Assembly: GCA_009996515.1 (NCBI GenBank)
Contig: JAACZV010000024.1
Span: 31,113 to 95,112 of the forward strand
Source of the DNA: Comamonadaceae bacterium
GTDB taxonomy: Bacteria; Pseudomonadota; Gammaproteobacteria; Burkholderiales; Burkholderiaceae_C
DNA length: 64,000 bases
Direction of reading: 5' to 3'
Both the position numbers and the translations under genes were made by a program. A model generated the notes under the pieces. It was not told the origin of the DNA and made no database searches. It was given only the letters and a program-made list of their open reading frames with translations. Shown here one piece after another: positions 22,336 through 32,895 of the stretch. Numbering within the stretch: the first letter of the stretch is position 1; every line of letters begins with the position of its first letter.

Positions 22336-23685
22336 ATGACCGCCCCGTCCGCTCGCCCGCGCCTGTTCTCGCTGACCTGGCCGCTGCTGCTGGAGCTACT
22401 GCTGGGCATAGGCTTAGGCGTCATCGGCACGGCGCTGGCTGCCCGGCTGTCGGATGACAGCGGCGCCGCCTTCGGCCTGGCCAACCAGATCTTTGCCGCG
22501 CTGTTCGTGCTGTTCCGTGTCATCGGCGCCGGCGTCAGCGTGGCCGTCACGCAGGCGCTGGGTGCCGGCCGGCGCGACCAGGCCGACGCCGTGGCCCGCG
22601 CCACCGTGGGTGCCAGCACCTGGCTGGGCCTGGGTGGCGCCGGCGTGGCGCTGCTGGCCGCCGGGCCGCTGCTGCGGCTGGTGAACGCGCCGCCGGAGGT
22701 CGCGCCGCTGGCCGGCCTGTTGCTGCAGGCCCTGGCCCCGGCGCTGCTGATCGACGCACTGAACGCGACCATGGCCAGCGTCATGCGAGCCCATCTGCGC
22801 AGCCGCGAGGCGTTGATGGTGGTGGTGCTCATCCAGGTCGTCACGCTGGCCGTGGCCTTGCTGGCCATGCCCCATCTGGGCCTGGTCGGCTACGCGCTGG
22901 CCTGCCTGTGCGGGCGCGGCGTGGGCCTGGCGCTGCACATCCTGCTGTGGAAGAACCGGCTGAACCTGAGGCTGCAGCCGCATGACTGGTGGCGCCTCGT
23001 GCCCGCCCCGCTGGCGACGGTGCTGCATATCGGCATTCCCGGCGCGGCCGAGAACATTGGCTGGCGGCTGGCCTTCATGACCAGCCTGGCCGCCGTGGCC
23101 CAGCTGGGTGCTCTGGCGCTGGCCACCCATGCCTACACGATGCAGTTCCTGCATGTGATCCTCATCTTCGGCCTGGCCGTCGCCTTCGCGGTGGAGATCC
23201 TGGTGGGTCACCTGATCGGCGCCGGGGAGTTGCACGCCGCGCACCAGCTGGTGCGCAGGTCGCTGGGACTGGGCCTGGTCGTGGCCTTGGCGGTGTCCGG
23301 CAGCTTCGCGCTGGCGGGGCCCTGGCTGCTGAGGCAGTTCACGGCGGACCCGCGCATCATCGAACTGGGCTGCACGCTGCTGTGGTGGACGGTGCTGGTG
23401 GAGCCCGGGCGGGTCTTCAACATGGTGGTCATCAACGCGCTGCGCGCCACGGGCGACGCCCGCTACCCCGTGATCGCGGGCGCCGCCTCCATGGTGCTGG
23501 TGCTGGCCGGGGGCAGCTGGCTGCTGGGCGTACACCTGGGCTGGGGCCTGGTCGGCGTGTGGATTGCCTATGCTGCCGACGAATGGATACGAGGCCTCCT
23601 GATGTGGCGCCGTTGGGCGACACTGGGATGGTTGCCCCATGCCCGGGCGGCGCACCGCAAGCTGCGCCGCGCCCGGGCCGGGTGA
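22336..23685 (+). CDS. MATE family efflux transporter
   Basis: The 449-residue membrane protein shows about twelve hydrophobic segments in two related halves, as expected for a NorM/DinF-type multidrug and toxin extrusion pump using a Na+ or H+ gradient. Recognisable points are [21 protein letters not shown] at the start, the [21 protein letters not shown] segment, and [20 protein letters not shown] in the second half, a characteristic MATE motif. Substrates are unknown. It is transcribed divergently from acnA with a 77 bp gap. Confidence 0.92.
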   Translation: MTAPSARPRLFSLTWPLLLELLLGIGLGVIGTALAARLSDDSGAAFGLANQIFAALFVLFRVIGAGVSVAVTQALGAGRRDQADAVARATVGASTWLGLGGAGVALLAAGPLLRLVNAPPEVAPLAGLLLQALAPALLIDALNATMASVMRAHLRSREALMVVVLIQVVTLAVALLAMPHLGLVGYALACLCGRGVGLALHILLWKNRLNLRLQPHDWWRLVPAPLATVLHIGIPGAAENIGWRLAFMTSLAAVAQLGALALATHAYTMQFLHVILIFGLAVAFAVEILVGHLIGAGELHAAHQLVRRSLGLGLVVALAVSGSFALAGPWLLRQFTADPRIIELGCTLLWWTVLVEPGRVFNMVVINALRATGDARYPVIAGAASMVLVLAGGSWLLGVHLGWGLVGVWIAYAADEWIRGLLMWRRWATLGWLPHARAAHRKLRRARAG

Positions 23686-23726
23686 ATCGGTATTTTCCTA
23701 GCCAGTAAAACTTGAGGGATGTTTTC

Positions 23727-23732
23727 TACAAT
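23727..23732 (+). promoter_or_regulatory. Possible -10 element for the nucleoside operon
   Basis: TACAAT at 23727-23732 lies 31 bases before the start of the BMP-type binding protein gene in an AT-richer stretch (23690-23735). No convincing -35 hexamer is found at 16-18 bases; a TTGAGG is present but only nine bases upstream. This is the likely start region for the whole nucleoside uptake and salvage operon. Confidence 0.35.
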
Positions 23733-23763
23733 GCGCCCCTTTCGCCTTGCCCAAGCCAATCCC

Positions 23764-24741
23764 ATGAAGTCTTCTCTGCCCCGCCTTGCCGCCCTGGCCC
23801 TGCTGGCCGGCTCCGCACTGGCCCAGGCCCAGCAGCCCGCGGTGATCTTTGACATGGGCGGCAAATTCGACAAATCCTTCAACCAGGCCGGCTACCAGGG
23901 CGCCGAGCGCTGGAAGAAGGAGAGCGGCAAGACCTATCTCGAGTTCGAGATCAGCAACGACACCCAGCGCGTGCAGGCCCTGCGCCGCATGGCCGAACGT
24001 GGCGCCAGCCCCATCATCAGCATCGGCTTCGCCCAGGCCTCGGCGCTGCAGCAGGTGGCCAAGGACTTCCCCAAGACCCGCTTCGCCATCATCGACGCCA
24101 AGGTGGACTTGCCCAATGTGCAGTCGGTGCTGTTCAAGGAGCAGGAGGGCAGCTATCTGGTCGGTGCCATGGCGGCGCTGGTCAGCAAGACCGGCAAGGT
24201 CGGCTTCGTCGGCGGCATGGACATCCCGCTGATCCGCAAGTTCCAGTGCGGCTACGAGCAGGGCGCCAAGGCGACCAATCCCAAGATCGAGATCTTCTCG
24301 AACATGACCGGCACCACGTCCACGGCCTGGAACGACCCGACCCGCGGCGGCGAGCTGGCCAAGGCCCAGTTCGCCAAGGGCTCGGACATCGTCTTCGCCG
24401 CCGCGGGCGGCACCGGCGTGGGCGTCTACCAGGCGGCCAAGGACGCTGGCAAGCTCGCCATCGGCGTCGACAGCAACCAGAACCACCTGCAGCCCGGCAC
24501 CATGCTGACCTCCATGGTCAAGGGCGTGGACGTGGCCGTCTACAACGTGCTCAAGGGCTGGAAGCCGGGCGTTCAGGTGCTGGGCCTGAGGGAAGACGGC
24601 GTGAACTATGCGCTGGATCAGAACAACGCCAAGCTCATCACCCCGGCGTTGAAGGCCAAGGTCGACGCGATCAAGGCCGACATCATTGCGGGCAAGGTGA
24701 AGGTGGCCGACTACATGGCCGGCGACGCCTGCAAGTTCTGA
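23764..24741 (+). CDS. BMP family ABC substrate-binding protein (nucleoside type)
   Basis: The 325-residue periplasmic protein has a signal peptide (LALLAGSALAQA) without a lipobox cysteine. The mature protein starts AVIFDMGGKFDKSFNQAGYQ, the signature of BMP/PnrA-like purine nucleoside receptors, and includes EQEGSYLVGAMAALVSKTG and ADIVFAAAGGTGVGVYQAA-like segments. It should capture nucleosides and pass them to the ATPase and two permeases that follow. The ATG at 23764 is preferred to an ATG at 23731 because it gives a normal signal peptide. It heads an eight-gene run for nucleoside import and catabolism. Confidence 0.92.
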   Translation: MKSSLPRLAALALLAGSALAQAQQPAVIFDMGGKFDKSFNQAGYQGAERWKKESGKTYLEFEISNDTQRVQALRRMAERGASPIISIGFAQASALQQVAKDFPKTRFAIIDAKVDLPNVQSVLFKEQEGSYLVGAMAALVSKTGKVGFVGGMDIPLIRKFQCGYEQGAKATNPKIEIFSNMTGTTSTAWNDPTRGGELAKAQFAKGSDIVFAAAGGTGVGVYQAAKDAGKLAIGVDSNQNHLQPGTMLTSMVKGVDVAVYNVLKGWKPGVQVLGLREDGVNYALDQNNAKLITPALKAKVDAIKADIIAGKVKVADYMAGDACKF

Positions 24742-24749
24742 GCGGCGTC

Positions 24750-26291
24750 GTGAGCGCTTCTTCGCCCGCCGTCCGTCTGCGGGGCATTTCCAAGCGTTTT
24801 GGCGCCGTGCAGGCCAACCGCGAGGTGTCGTTCGACATCGCCGCGGGCAGCGTGCATGGCCTGGTCGGCGAGAACGGCGCGGGCAAGAGCACGCTGATGG
24901 CCATCCTGTACGGCTACTACCACGCCGACTCGGGGAGCCTCGAGGTCAACGGCCAGCCCGTTCACATCGCCAACTCGCAGCAGGCCATCCAGCTGGGCAT
25001 AGGCATGGTCCACCAGCACTTCATGCTGGTGGACACGCTGACCTGCCTGGAGAACATCATGCTGGGCGCCGAGGGCGGCTTCTTCCTGAGCGCCGCCAAG
25101 GCCAGGGTGAGGGCGAAGCTGGAGGCGCTGATGGCCGAGACCGGCCTGCAGGTGCAGCTGGATGCGCGGGTGGGCGATCTGCCGGTGGGCGAGCTGCAGC
25201 GGCTGGAGATCCTGAAGGCGCTGTACCGCGGCGCCAAGATCCTGATCCTGGACGAGCCCACGGCGGTGCTGACGCCGCAGGAGACCGACCAGCTCTTCGT
25301 CACGTTGCGCCGGCTGCAGCAGCTGGGCACCACGCTCATCCTCATCACGCACAAGCTGCGGGAAGTCATGAGCCTGTGCAGCGCCGTCACGGTGATGCGC
25401 CAGGGCCAGGTCGTCGAGACGCGGCCCATCGCGCAGTGGAGCGAGGAGGCGCTGGCCGAGTCCATGGTGGGCCGCAAGGTCACGCTGGGCCGGCCCGAGG
25501 GCCTAGAAGTGCATGCCGGCGAGGTGAGGCTGCAGGCCTCGGGCCTGAACCTCAGGCATGCCAACGGCGTGCCGGCGCTGAAGGACGTCAGCCTGACGCT
25601 GAGGGCCGGCGAGATCGTCGGCGTGGCCGGCGTGTCGGGCAACGGTCAGAGCGAGCTGCTGGAAGTGCTGTCGGGCCTGCGCGCGCCCGAGGGCGGCCGC
25701 CTGGAGCTGGGCGGCCGGAGCTTCGCGCCGGAGGCCTGGCTGGACACGGCCCAGGCCCGCCCGCTGCGGCTGGCCCATGTGCCCGAGGACCGCCATGCGG
25801 TGGGCCTGGTCATGAGCTTCCCGGCCTGGGAATCCGCCGTGCTGGGCTACCAGGGCCTGCCCAAGTACCGCCAGGGCGCGTCCATGAACCATGCCGCGAT
25901 GCGCGAGGCGACGCGGCAGATGCAGGAGCGCTTCGACGTGCGACCGCGCGACGAGAACCTGGGCTCCAGCAAATTCTCCGGTGGCAACCAGCAGAAGCTC
26001 ATCCTGGCGCGCGAGATCGGCGAACAGCCCAGCGTGCTGCTGGTGGGCCAGCCCACGCGCGGCGTGGACATCGGTGCCATCGAATTCATCCACCATCAGT
26101 TGCGCGCGCTGCGCGACGCCGGCTGCGCGGTGCTGCTGGTCAGCAGCGAGCTGGACGAGATCCTGGCGCTGGCCGACCGCGTCGTCGTCATGAACGCCGG
26201 CCGCATCACCGGCGAACTGGCCATCGATGACTGCGACGAGCGCAGCCTGGGCCTGCTGATGGCCGCACAAGAAGAACGAGCCGCTGCATGA
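24750..26291 (+). CDS. Nucleoside ABC importer ATP-binding protein (double ABC)
   Basis: The 513-residue ATPase contains two ABC modules, as in sugar and nucleoside importers. The N-terminal module has Walker [10 protein letters not shown] and a degenerate signature ([15 protein letters not shown]) plus Walker [14 protein letters not shown]. The C-terminal module has a degenerate Walker A (GVSGNGQSE) with signature [15 protein letters not shown]. One intact Walker A and one degenerate site is normal for this subfamily. The GTG at 24750, eight bases after the binding-protein stop, is the best start. It overlaps the first permease by four bases. Confidence 0.93.
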   Translation: MSASSPAVRLRGISKRFGAVQANREVSFDIAAGSVHGLVGENGAGKSTLMAILYGYYHADSGSLEVNGQPVHIANSQQAIQLGIGMVHQHFMLVDTLTCLENIMLGAEGGFFLSAAKARVRAKLEALMAETGLQVQLDARVGDLPVGELQRLEILKALYRGAKILILDEPTAVLTPQETDQLFVTLRRLQQLGTTLILITHKLREVMSLCSAVTVMRQGQVVETRPIAQWSEEALAESMVGRKVTLGRPEGLEVHAGEVRLQASGLNLRHANGVPALKDVSLTLRAGEIVGVAGVSGNGQSELLEVLSGLRAPEGGRLELGGRSFAPEAWLDTAQARPLRLAHVPEDRHAVGLVMSFPAWESAVLGYQGLPKYRQGASMNHAAMREATRQMQERFDVRPRDENLGSSKFSGGNQQKLILAREIGEQPSVLLVGQPTRGVDIGAIEFIHHQLRALRDAGCAVLLVSSELDEILALADRVVVMNAGRITGELAIDDCDERSLGLLMAAQEERAAA

Positions 26292-27400
26292 GCCAGCCGA
26301 TACAACTTCCCCGCTGGATAGACATCGGCCTGCTGCCGCTGTGGAACCTGTTCGTTGCGCTGATGGTGGCCGGCCTGGTCGTGCTCGTCATCGGCCACAG
26401 CCCGTGGCAGGCGCTGACGGTGCTGCTGGACGGCGCCCTGGGCAGCGTGCGCGGCCTGGGCTATTCGCTGTACTACGCGACCACCTTCATCTTCACGGGG
26501 CTGGCGGTGGCGGTGGCCATCCATGCCGGCCTGTTCAACATCGGCGGCGAGGGCCAGGCGACGCTGGGCGGCGTGGGCGTGGCGCTGCTCGCGCTGTGGC
26601 TGGGCGCCAAGCTGCCGGCCGTGGTCATGCTGCCGCTGCTGGTGCTGGCCGCCGCCTGCTTCGGCATGCTGTGGGCGGCGCTGCCGGCCTATCTGCAGGC
26701 CTGGCGCGGCAGCCATGTCGTCATCACGACCATCATGTTCAACTTCCTGTCGGCCAGCCTGAACAGCTATCTGCTGGTGAACTGGCTGCGCCCGGCCGAC
26801 AGCATGGCGGTGGAGTCCGCCGAGTTCGCCGAATCGGCGCGCATGCCGGCGCTGCACCAGATCGCCGCGTCCCTGGGCTATGAGCTGCCGTCCTCGCCGC
26901 TCAACCTCAGCCTGGTCCTTGCGCTGCTGGCCTGCGTCTTCGTCGGCTGGTTCCTGTGGAAGAGCGCCGCCGGCTATGCGGTGCGCGCCGTCGGCAGCGC
27001 GCCGCGCGCGGCCCATTACGCCGGCATCCGGCCGCGGGCCCAGATCATGCTGGCCATGGCCATCTCCGGCGCGCTGGCCGGCATGGTGGGCATCAACGAG
27101 ATCTCCGGCGTGCAGGGCAAGCTGACGCTGGACTTCGTCGCCGGCGCGGGCTTCACCGGCATCGCCGTGTCGCTGATGGGGCGCAACCATCCTGTCGGCA
27201 TCATCCTGGCGTCGCTGCTGTTCGGCGTGCTCTACCAGGGCGGCGTCGAGGTGTCGTTCGAGCTGCAGGGCTTCTCGCGCGAGATGGTGGTCACGGCGCA
27301 AGGCCTGATCGTGCTGTTCTCCGGCGCGATGGCCACCGTCAGCGCGCCGCTGTTCGCCCGTGTCTACGCCAAGCTGAAGCGCCATGAGGGAGGCCGCTGA
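26288..27400 (+). CDS. Nucleoside ABC importer permease 1
   Basis: The 370-residue inner-membrane permease has about eight to ten hydrophobic segments. NIGGEGQATLGGVG is the conserved BPD_transp_2 motif of nucleoside and branched-chain permeases, and FTGIAVSLMGRNHPVG lies near the C-terminus as in YufP/NupP-like proteins. It pairs with the following permease to form the channel and docks on the double ATPase. Coupling is tight: it overlaps the ATPase gene by four bases and the next permease by one base. Confidence 0.92.
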   Translation: MSQPIQLPRWIDIGLLPLWNLFVALMVAGLVVLVIGHSPWQALTVLLDGALGSVRGLGYSLYYATTFIFTGLAVAVAIHAGLFNIGGEGQATLGGVGVALLALWLGAKLPAVVMLPLLVLAAACFGMLWAALPAYLQAWRGSHVVITTIMFNFLSASLNSYLLVNWLRPADSMAVESAEFAESARMPALHQIAASLGYELPSSPLNLSLVLALLACVFVGWFLWKSAAGYAVRAVGSAPRAAHYAGIRPRAQIMLAMAISGALAGMVGINEISGVQGKLTLDFVAGAGFTGIAVSLMGRNHPVGIILASLLFGVLYQGGVEVSFELQGFSREMVVTAQGLIVLFSGAMATVSAPLFARVYAKLKRHEGGR

Positions 27401-28365
27401 TGGATGAAGTCCTGATCGCCTCGGTGCTGGCCTCCACGCTGCGCGTCAGCGCGCCGCTGCTGCTGTGCGCGATGGCGGGCGTGCTGTCCGAGCGCGCCGG
27501 CGTCATCGACCTGGGCCTGGAAGGCAAGATGCTGCTGGCCGCCTTCGCGGCGGCGGCGGCGGCCTCGGTCACCCATTCCACCGCCTGGGGCCTGGTGGCG
27601 GCCCTCGCGGTGGCCAGCGCCGCGTCCATGGTGCATGGCTTTGCCTGCGTGACGAATCGCGGCGACCAGGTGGTCTCCGGCGTCGCGCTGAACATGATCG
27701 CCGCCGGCCTGACCGTCGTGCTGGGCATCGCCTGGTTCCAGCAGGGCGGCCAGACGCCGCCCATCGAACCCGACGTGCGCCTGACGGCCCTGGCCCAGGG
27801 CTTTGCCGAGCCGCAGCCGGGCAACTGGTTCGCTTCCATCCTCGGCCACGGCCTGCTGAGCCACAACGCGCTGGTCTACACGGCCTTCCTGATGGTGGTG
27901 GCGGTGTGGTTCTTCCTGGAGCGCACCCGGCCGGGCCTGCGCCTGCGCGCGGTCGGCGAGAACCCGGCCATGGTGGAGGCCGCCGGCATGTCCGTGCAAG
28001 GCCTGCGCTACCGTGCGCTGCTGATGAACGGCGTGCTCTGCGGCCTGGCGGGCGCCTATCTGACGCTGGCCCAGAACGCCTCGTTCTCGCCCAACATGAC
28101 GGCCGGCCGCGGCTATATCGCGCTGGCCGCGATGATCTTCGGCAAGTGGAAGCCGCTGCCCACCCTGGGCGCCTGCCTGCTGTTCGGCTTCCTGGACGCG
28201 GTGGCCATCCGCATGCAGGGCGTGGCGCTGCCGGGCATCGGCGAGGTGCCGGTGCAGCTGATCCAGGCCTTGCCCTATATCCTGACCGTGGTCCTTCTGG
28301 CCGGCTTCATCGGTTCGGCCATCGCTCCGAAGGCGCTGGGCCGCCCGTATGTGAAGGAACGCTGA
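27400..28365 (+). CDS. Nucleoside ABC importer permease 2
   Basis: The 321-residue permease is the second half of the transmembrane channel. DLGLEGKMLLAAFAAAAA corresponds to the conserved motif LGxEGxM of this subfamily, and FLERTRPGLRLRAVGENPAM is the cytoplasmic coupling region, followed by MNGVLCGLAGAYLTLAQ. The start ATG overlaps the TGA of permease 1 (TGATG). Nine bases after its stop begins the second copy of a dispersed structured repeat, which separates transport genes from the salvage enzymes. Confidence 0.92.
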   Translation: MDEVLIASVLASTLRVSAPLLLCAMAGVLSERAGVIDLGLEGKMLLAAFAAAAAASVTHSTAWGLVAALAVASAASMVHGFACVTNRGDQVVSGVALNMIAAGLTVVLGIAWFQQGGQTPPIEPDVRLTALAQGFAEPQPGNWFASILGHGLLSHNALVYTAFLMVVAVWFFLERTRPGLRLRAVGENPAMVEAAGMSVQGLRYRALLMNGVLCGLAGAYLTLAQNASFSPNMTAGRGYIALAAMIFGKWKPLPTLGACLLFGFLDAVAIRMQGVALPGIGEVPVQLIQALPYILTVVLLAGFIGSAIAPKALGRPYVKER

Positions 28366-28374
28366 GGTGATGTT

Positions 28375-28592
28375 GCCCCTCGCCCATCCTCGCGCCGCTG
28401 AACGCGGACGAGTCCGGTCGGTCTTGCAGACCGCGCTGCGGACGGTGCCGCAGCTCTTCGGCAGGCACAGGCCGCCCACTGGTCGCCCTGTGTCCGGCCG
28501 AAGCCCCCGCGGGGACGGCGATGCTTGCGGCATCGAGCTGCAAGTACATCGCCAGAACGGGCCGGCTTGGGGGCGGCCCGGCGCTCGGCCCG
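28375..28592 (+). repeat. Structured dispersed repeat, copy 2 (with internal insertion)
   Basis: This element matches copy 1 (8633-8765) in its 5' part (28375-28423) and 3' core (28504-28592). About 79 extra bases (28424-28502) lie between the parts. The central hairpin at 28517-28553 is TGCTTGCGGC, loop ATCGA, GCTGCAAGTA. Relative to copy 1 it has one compensated C-G to T-A change and two changes to G-T wobble pairs, so pairing is kept. The inserted part carries its own hairpin GCTGCGG/CCGCAGC (28435-28441 with 28448-28454). The element ends three bases before the cdd ribosome site. Confidence 0.8.
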
Positions 28593-28607
28593 CCAGGAGT
28601 CGTTGAG

Positions 28608-29024
28608 ATGGATCTTTCCCCAGACCTGCTGAGCCGCCTGCTGGCCGAATCGTTGCGGGCCCGCGAGTTCTCGCATGCGCCGTACTCGAAGTACAAGGTC
28701 GGCGTCGCGATCCTGGACGAGCAGGGCCGCATCCACATCGGCGCCAACATGGAGAACGCCTCTTTTCCGCAGGGCTGGTGCGCCGAGCCCTCGGCGCTGA
28801 CGGCCATGATCATGGCCGGCGGCAAGCAGGCGAAAGCGGCGCTGGTGACCGGCCCCGGCCCGGACATCATCACGCCCTGCGGCGGCTGCCGTCAGAAACT
28901 GCGGGAGTTCTCCGTGCCGGAGGAACTCATCATCATCGCCGGCGACCCGGGCGGCATCCGCCAGCGCTGGACCCTGGCCGAACTGCTGCCGCACAGCTTC
29001 GGGCCGTCCCATCTGAATTTCTGA
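28608..29024 (+). CDS. cdd: Cytidine deaminase
   Basis: The 138-residue enzyme converts cytidine and deoxycytidine to uridine and deoxyuridine. It is the short homotetrameric type: the zinc ligand and catalytic glutamate are in WCAEPSALTAM (Cys58, Glu60) and the other zinc cysteines in PCGGCRQKL (Cys91, Cys94). SKYKVGVAILDEQGRIHIGAN is the usual N-terminal segment. The ATG at 28608 has AGGAG eight bases upstream. It follows the importer genes after the structured repeat and precedes purine nucleoside phosphorylase by seven bases, fitting a nucleoside salvage operon. Confidence 0.96.
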   Translation: MDLSPDLLSRLLAESLRAREFSHAPYSKYKVGVAILDEQGRIHIGANMENASFPQGWCAEPSALTAMIMAGGKQAKAALVTGPGPDIITPCGGCRQKLREFSVPEELIIIAGDPGGIRQRWTLAELLPHSFGPSHLNF

Positions 29025-29031
29025 GGTTCCC

Positions 29032-29864
29032 ATGATCGACAACCAAAAGCTCGGCGTCGCGATCCCCGCGAGCGTCGACAAGCTGCAATCCCTGTTCGGC
29101 AGCGCGCCCGAAGTGGCCGTGGTGCTGGGCTCCGGCTGGGCCGGCGCCGTCAGCCATGTGCAGGAGGCCAGGAGCCTGCCCTACACCGAGCTGCCGGCCT
29201 TTCCGCAGCCCAAGGTGGAAGGCCATGTGAACGAGGTCGTCGTCGGCCACATCGGCGGCCAGCGCGTCATCTTCCTGCGTGGCCGCGCCCACACCTATGA
29301 GACGGGCGACTGCACCGGCATGGCCGGCGCGCTGCGCACGCTCAAGGCCTGGGGCGTGAAGCTGCTGTTGCAGACCAACGCCTCCGGCTCGCTGCGCAGC
29401 CACATGCCGCCGGGCAGCCTGATGCTGATTGCCGACCACATCAACGCGCCGCAGCGCAGCCCGCTGGTGGGCGAGCAGGGCAGCCATCGCTTCGTCGACA
29501 TGGTCAACGCCTACGACGCCGACCTGCGCAAGCATGCGCTGGCGCTGGCCAAGCGCGAGAACCTGATGCTGGGCGAAGGCACCTACTGCTGGGCGCTGGG
29601 CCCGCAGTTCGAGACCGCCGCCGAGATCCGCATGTTCGCCGCCTGGGGCGCCGACGCCGTGGGCATGAGCACCGTGCCCGAGACCATCCTGGCCCGCCAC
29701 GCCGGCCTCAAGGTCATGGGCCTGGCGCTGATGACCAACATGGCGGCCGGCCTGTCCGCCGAGGCGCTGACGCACGACCTGACGCTGAAGCAGGCGCAGC
29801 TGTCGGGCGAGCGCGCCGCGGCCTTCCTGGCCGCGCTGGTGGCCAGCCTCAAGGACGTGGCCCT

Positions 29865-29868
<4 letters not shown>
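29032..29868 (+). CDS. punA: Purine nucleoside phosphorylase (class I, trimeric type)
   Basis: The 278-residue enzyme phosphorolyses inosine, guanosine and their deoxy forms to the base and (deoxy)ribose-1-phosphate. Diagnostic segments are VAVVLGSGWAG (phosphate loop), FLRGRAHTYETGD with the phosphate-site His, LLQTNASGSLRSHMPPGSL, and YCWALGPQFETAAEIRM followed by DAVGMSTVPETILARHAGL. These define the class I trimeric family rather than DeoD. The stop overlaps the deoC GTG start by four bases, so sugar phosphate from this step is passed to the next enzyme set, given a phosphopentomutase from elsewhere. Confidence 0.95.
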
Positions 29869-30629
<761 letters not shown>

Positions 30630-30895
30630 GGGGCTTGGTAACGCTACGGGAATCGGATGCGTTGCCACTCAAAAGCCCGCGAGCAAGGCGCGAAGTCGAA
30701 GCTGGGGTCATTCCCAGCGAGGCTTCGCAACGCCGCGCGCGGGCTTTTGAGTGACAACCCTTCGGGAGAGGGTCAGCGCGGGCGCAGGGCGTTGTTGCGC
30801 GCCTTGCCTGGGCATGAGCCCAGGCGGCGTCGCACGCCTAACCCTGCGCCCGCGCAGACCCTCTCGCATCGATTCCCGTAGCATTACCAAGCCCC
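30630..30895 (+). repeat. 266 bp nested palindrome forming a three-way junction between deoC and deoA
   Basis: The element fills the gap exactly, from the base after the deoC stop to the base before the deoA ATG. Outer arms 30630-30661 and 30865-30895 are inverted copies with one mismatch (C30642/A30883) and one extra G. Inside are two arms. Arm 1 pairs 30662-30681 with 30738-30757 (19 of 20), with an inner stem GCTGGG/CCCAGC. Arm 2 pairs 30766-30789 with 30842-30865 (23 of 24), with an inner stem CCTGGGC/GCCCAGG around ATGA. Both arms share CAAGGCGCG and CAACGCC in opposite orientation. No ribosome site precedes deoA. Confidence 0.9.
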
Positions 30896-32206
30896 ATGCT
30901 TGCTCAAGAAATCATCCGCGCCAAGCGCGACGGCCAGGCGCTCAACGAAGCGCAGATCAACCACTTCGTCCGCGGCCTGGTCGACAACTCCTGGAGCGAA
31001 GGCCAGGTGGCGGCGCTGGGCATGGCCGTGTTCCTGAAGGGCATGGGCCGCGACGAGGCCGTGCTGCTGACCCGCGCGATGATGAACTCCGGCCGCGTCA
31101 TGCGTTGGCCCGACATGCCCGGCCCGGTGCTGGACAAGCACAGCAGCGGCGGCGTCGGTGACAAGGTCAGCCTGATGCTGGCGCCCATGGTGGCGGCCTG
31201 CGGCGGCTATGTGCCCATGATTGCCGGCCGCGGCCTGGGCCACACGGGCGGCACGGTGGACAAGCTGGAAGCCATTCCCGGCTACACGACGACGCCCGAC
31301 CCGGCGCGCTTCGACCAGATCGTGCGCACGCTGGGCTGCGCCATCATCGGCCAGACCGCCGACCTGGCGCCCGCCGACAAGCGCTTCTACGCGACGCGCG
31401 ACGTGACGGCCACGGTGGAGAGCGTGCCGCTGATCACCGCCAGCATCCTGTCCAAGAAACTGGCCGCCGGCCTGGAAGGCCTGGCCATGGACATCAAATG
31501 CGGCAACGGCGCGTTCGCGTCCACGCCCGAGTTCGCGAAGGAACTGGCCGAGAGCATCGTCGCGGTCGCCGGCGGCGCCGGCCTGAAGACGCGGGCGCTG
31601 ATCACCGACATGAACCAGGTGCTGGGCACCGATGTCGGCAACGCGCTGGAAGTCCTCGAGACCATCCGCTACCTGAAGGGCGAGCATCGCGAGCCGCGCC
31701 TGCACGAGGTCACGCTGGCGCTGTGCGCCGAGATGCTGGTGCTGGGCAATCTCGCCGCCGACACGGCGAGCGCGCGCGTGAAGCTGCAGGCCGCGCTGGA
31801 CTCCGGCGCCGCCGCCGAGAAGTTCGCGCAGATGGTGGCCGCGCTGGGCGGCCCGGCCGACCTGATGGAGCGCCCCGCGGCCTATCTGACGGCCGCGCCG
31901 GTCGTGAAGCCCGTCGCCGCGCCGCGCGCCGGCGTCCTCACGACCATGTCGACTCGCGACCTGGGCGTGGCCATCGTCGAGCTGGGCGGCGGCCGCCGCA
32001 AGGCCGGCGATGCCATCGACATGCGCGTGGGCTTCTCCGACGTGCGGCCTATCGGCACCCGCGTTGCCGCCGGCGAGCCGCTGGCGCTGATCCACGCGGC
32101 CGACGAGGCCGCCGCCGATCGCGCCATCGCGTCCTACCTGGCCGCCTGCACGCTGGGCGACGCCGACGTGGCCGCGACGCCCATGGTGATGGCCGAGGTG
32201 GGCTGA
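30896..32206 (+). CDS. deoA: Thymidine phosphorylase
   Basis: The 436-residue enzyme phosphorolyses thymidine and deoxyuridine to the base and deoxyribose-1-phosphate. The start [21 protein letters not shown] aligns with E. coli DeoA, which fixes the ATG at 30896. Family motifs are [17 protein letters not shown] (phosphate binding), [19 protein letters not shown] and the long helix-domain segment [11 protein letters not shown]. It is the fourth salvage enzyme of the operon, but the palindromic element abuts its start codon and no Shine-Dalgarno sequence is seen. It overlaps trmB by one base, so translation of deoA also affects downstream housekeeping genes. Confidence 0.96.
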   Translation: MLAQEIIRAKRDGQALNEAQINHFVRGLVDNSWSEGQVAALGMAVFLKGMGRDEAVLLTRAMMNSGRVMRWPDMPGPVLDKHSSGGVGDKVSLMLAPMVAACGGYVPMIAGRGLGHTGGTVDKLEAIPGYTTTPDPARFDQIVRTLGCAIIGQTADLAPADKRFYATRDVTATVESVPLITASILSKKLAAGLEGLAMDIKCGNGAFASTPEFAKELAESIVAVAGGAGLKTRALITDMNQVLGTDVGNALEVLETIRYLKGEHREPRLHEVTLALCAEMLVLGNLAADTASARVKLQAALDSGAAAEKFAQMVAALGGPADLMERPAAYLTAAPVVKPVAAPRAGVLTTMSTRDLGVAIVELGGGRRKAGDAIDMRVGFSDVRPIGTRVAAGEPLALIHAADEAAADRAIASYLAACTLGDADVAATPMVMAEVG

Positions 32207-32895
32207 TGAGCGAAGAACAAAGCCAGCCGCCGCGCCGCGCGATCAAGAGCTTCGTCACGCGCGCCGGCCGCATGGGCACGGGCCAGATCAAGGCCCTGGC
32301 CGAACTGGGCCCGAAGTTCGTGCTGCCCTACAAGGCCGAGCGCCTCGACGCCCCGGCCGTGTTCGGCCGCCAGGCCCCGCTGGTGCTGGAGATCGGCTTC
32401 GGCATGGGCGGCGCGACGGCCGAGATCGCAGCCACGCTGCCCGACCATGATTTCATCGGCTGCGAGGTGCACGAGCCCGGCGTCGGTGCGCTGCTCAAGC
32501 TCATCGACGAGAAGCAGCTGAGCAACATCCGCATCGTCCAGCATGACGCGGTGGAGGTGCTGCGCGACATGATCGGCCCCGGTGTGCTGGCCGGCGTGCA
32601 CATCTTCTTCCCCGACCCCTGGCACAAGAAGCGCCACAACAAGCGCCGCCTCATCCAGCCGGCGTTCGTGGCGCAATTGGTCCAGCACCTGGCCCCGGGC
32701 GGCTATCTGCACTGCGCGACCGACTGGCAGCCCTATGCCGAGCAGATGCTGGAAGTGCTGTCGGCGGAGCCGCAACTCCTGAACACCGCGGCCGGCTATG
32801 CTGACAAGCCCGCCTACCGCCCCCTCACCAAGTTCGAGAACCGCGGCATCAAGCTCGGACATGGCGTGTGGGACCTGGTGTTCAGGAAACGCTGA
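32206..32895 (+). CDS. trmB: tRNA (guanine-N7-)-methyltransferase
   Basis: The 229-residue enzyme makes m7G at position 46 of tRNA variable loops. The SAM site is [13 protein letters not shown], and the family signature [14 protein letters not shown] with the following RLIQPAFV is complete. A basic N-terminal tail ([20 protein letters not shown]) is typical of proteobacterial TrmB. It starts on the last base of the deoA stop (TGATG) and ends in the same way on coaBC. Expression therefore seems coupled to the nucleoside operon, although the protein is a general tRNA modification enzyme. Confidence 0.96.
   Translation: MSEEQSQPPRRAIKSFVTRAGRMGTGQIKALAELGPKFVLPYKAERLDAPAVFGRQAPLVLEIGFGMGGATAEIAATLPDHDFIGCEVHEPGVGALLKLIDEKQLSNIRIVQHDAVEVLRDMIGPGVLAGVHIFFPDPWHKKRHNKRRLIQPAFVAQLVQHLAPGGYLHCATDWQPYAEQMLEVLSAEPQLLNTAAGYADKPAYRPLTKFENRGIKLGHGVWDLVFRKR

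Noticed and set aside
30630..30895. CRISPR array or transposon ends as explanation of the deoC-deoA repeat
   Set aside because: No regular spacing, no direct repeats, no target-site duplication (it abuts a stop and a start codon), and no transposase; nested inverted repeats fit better.
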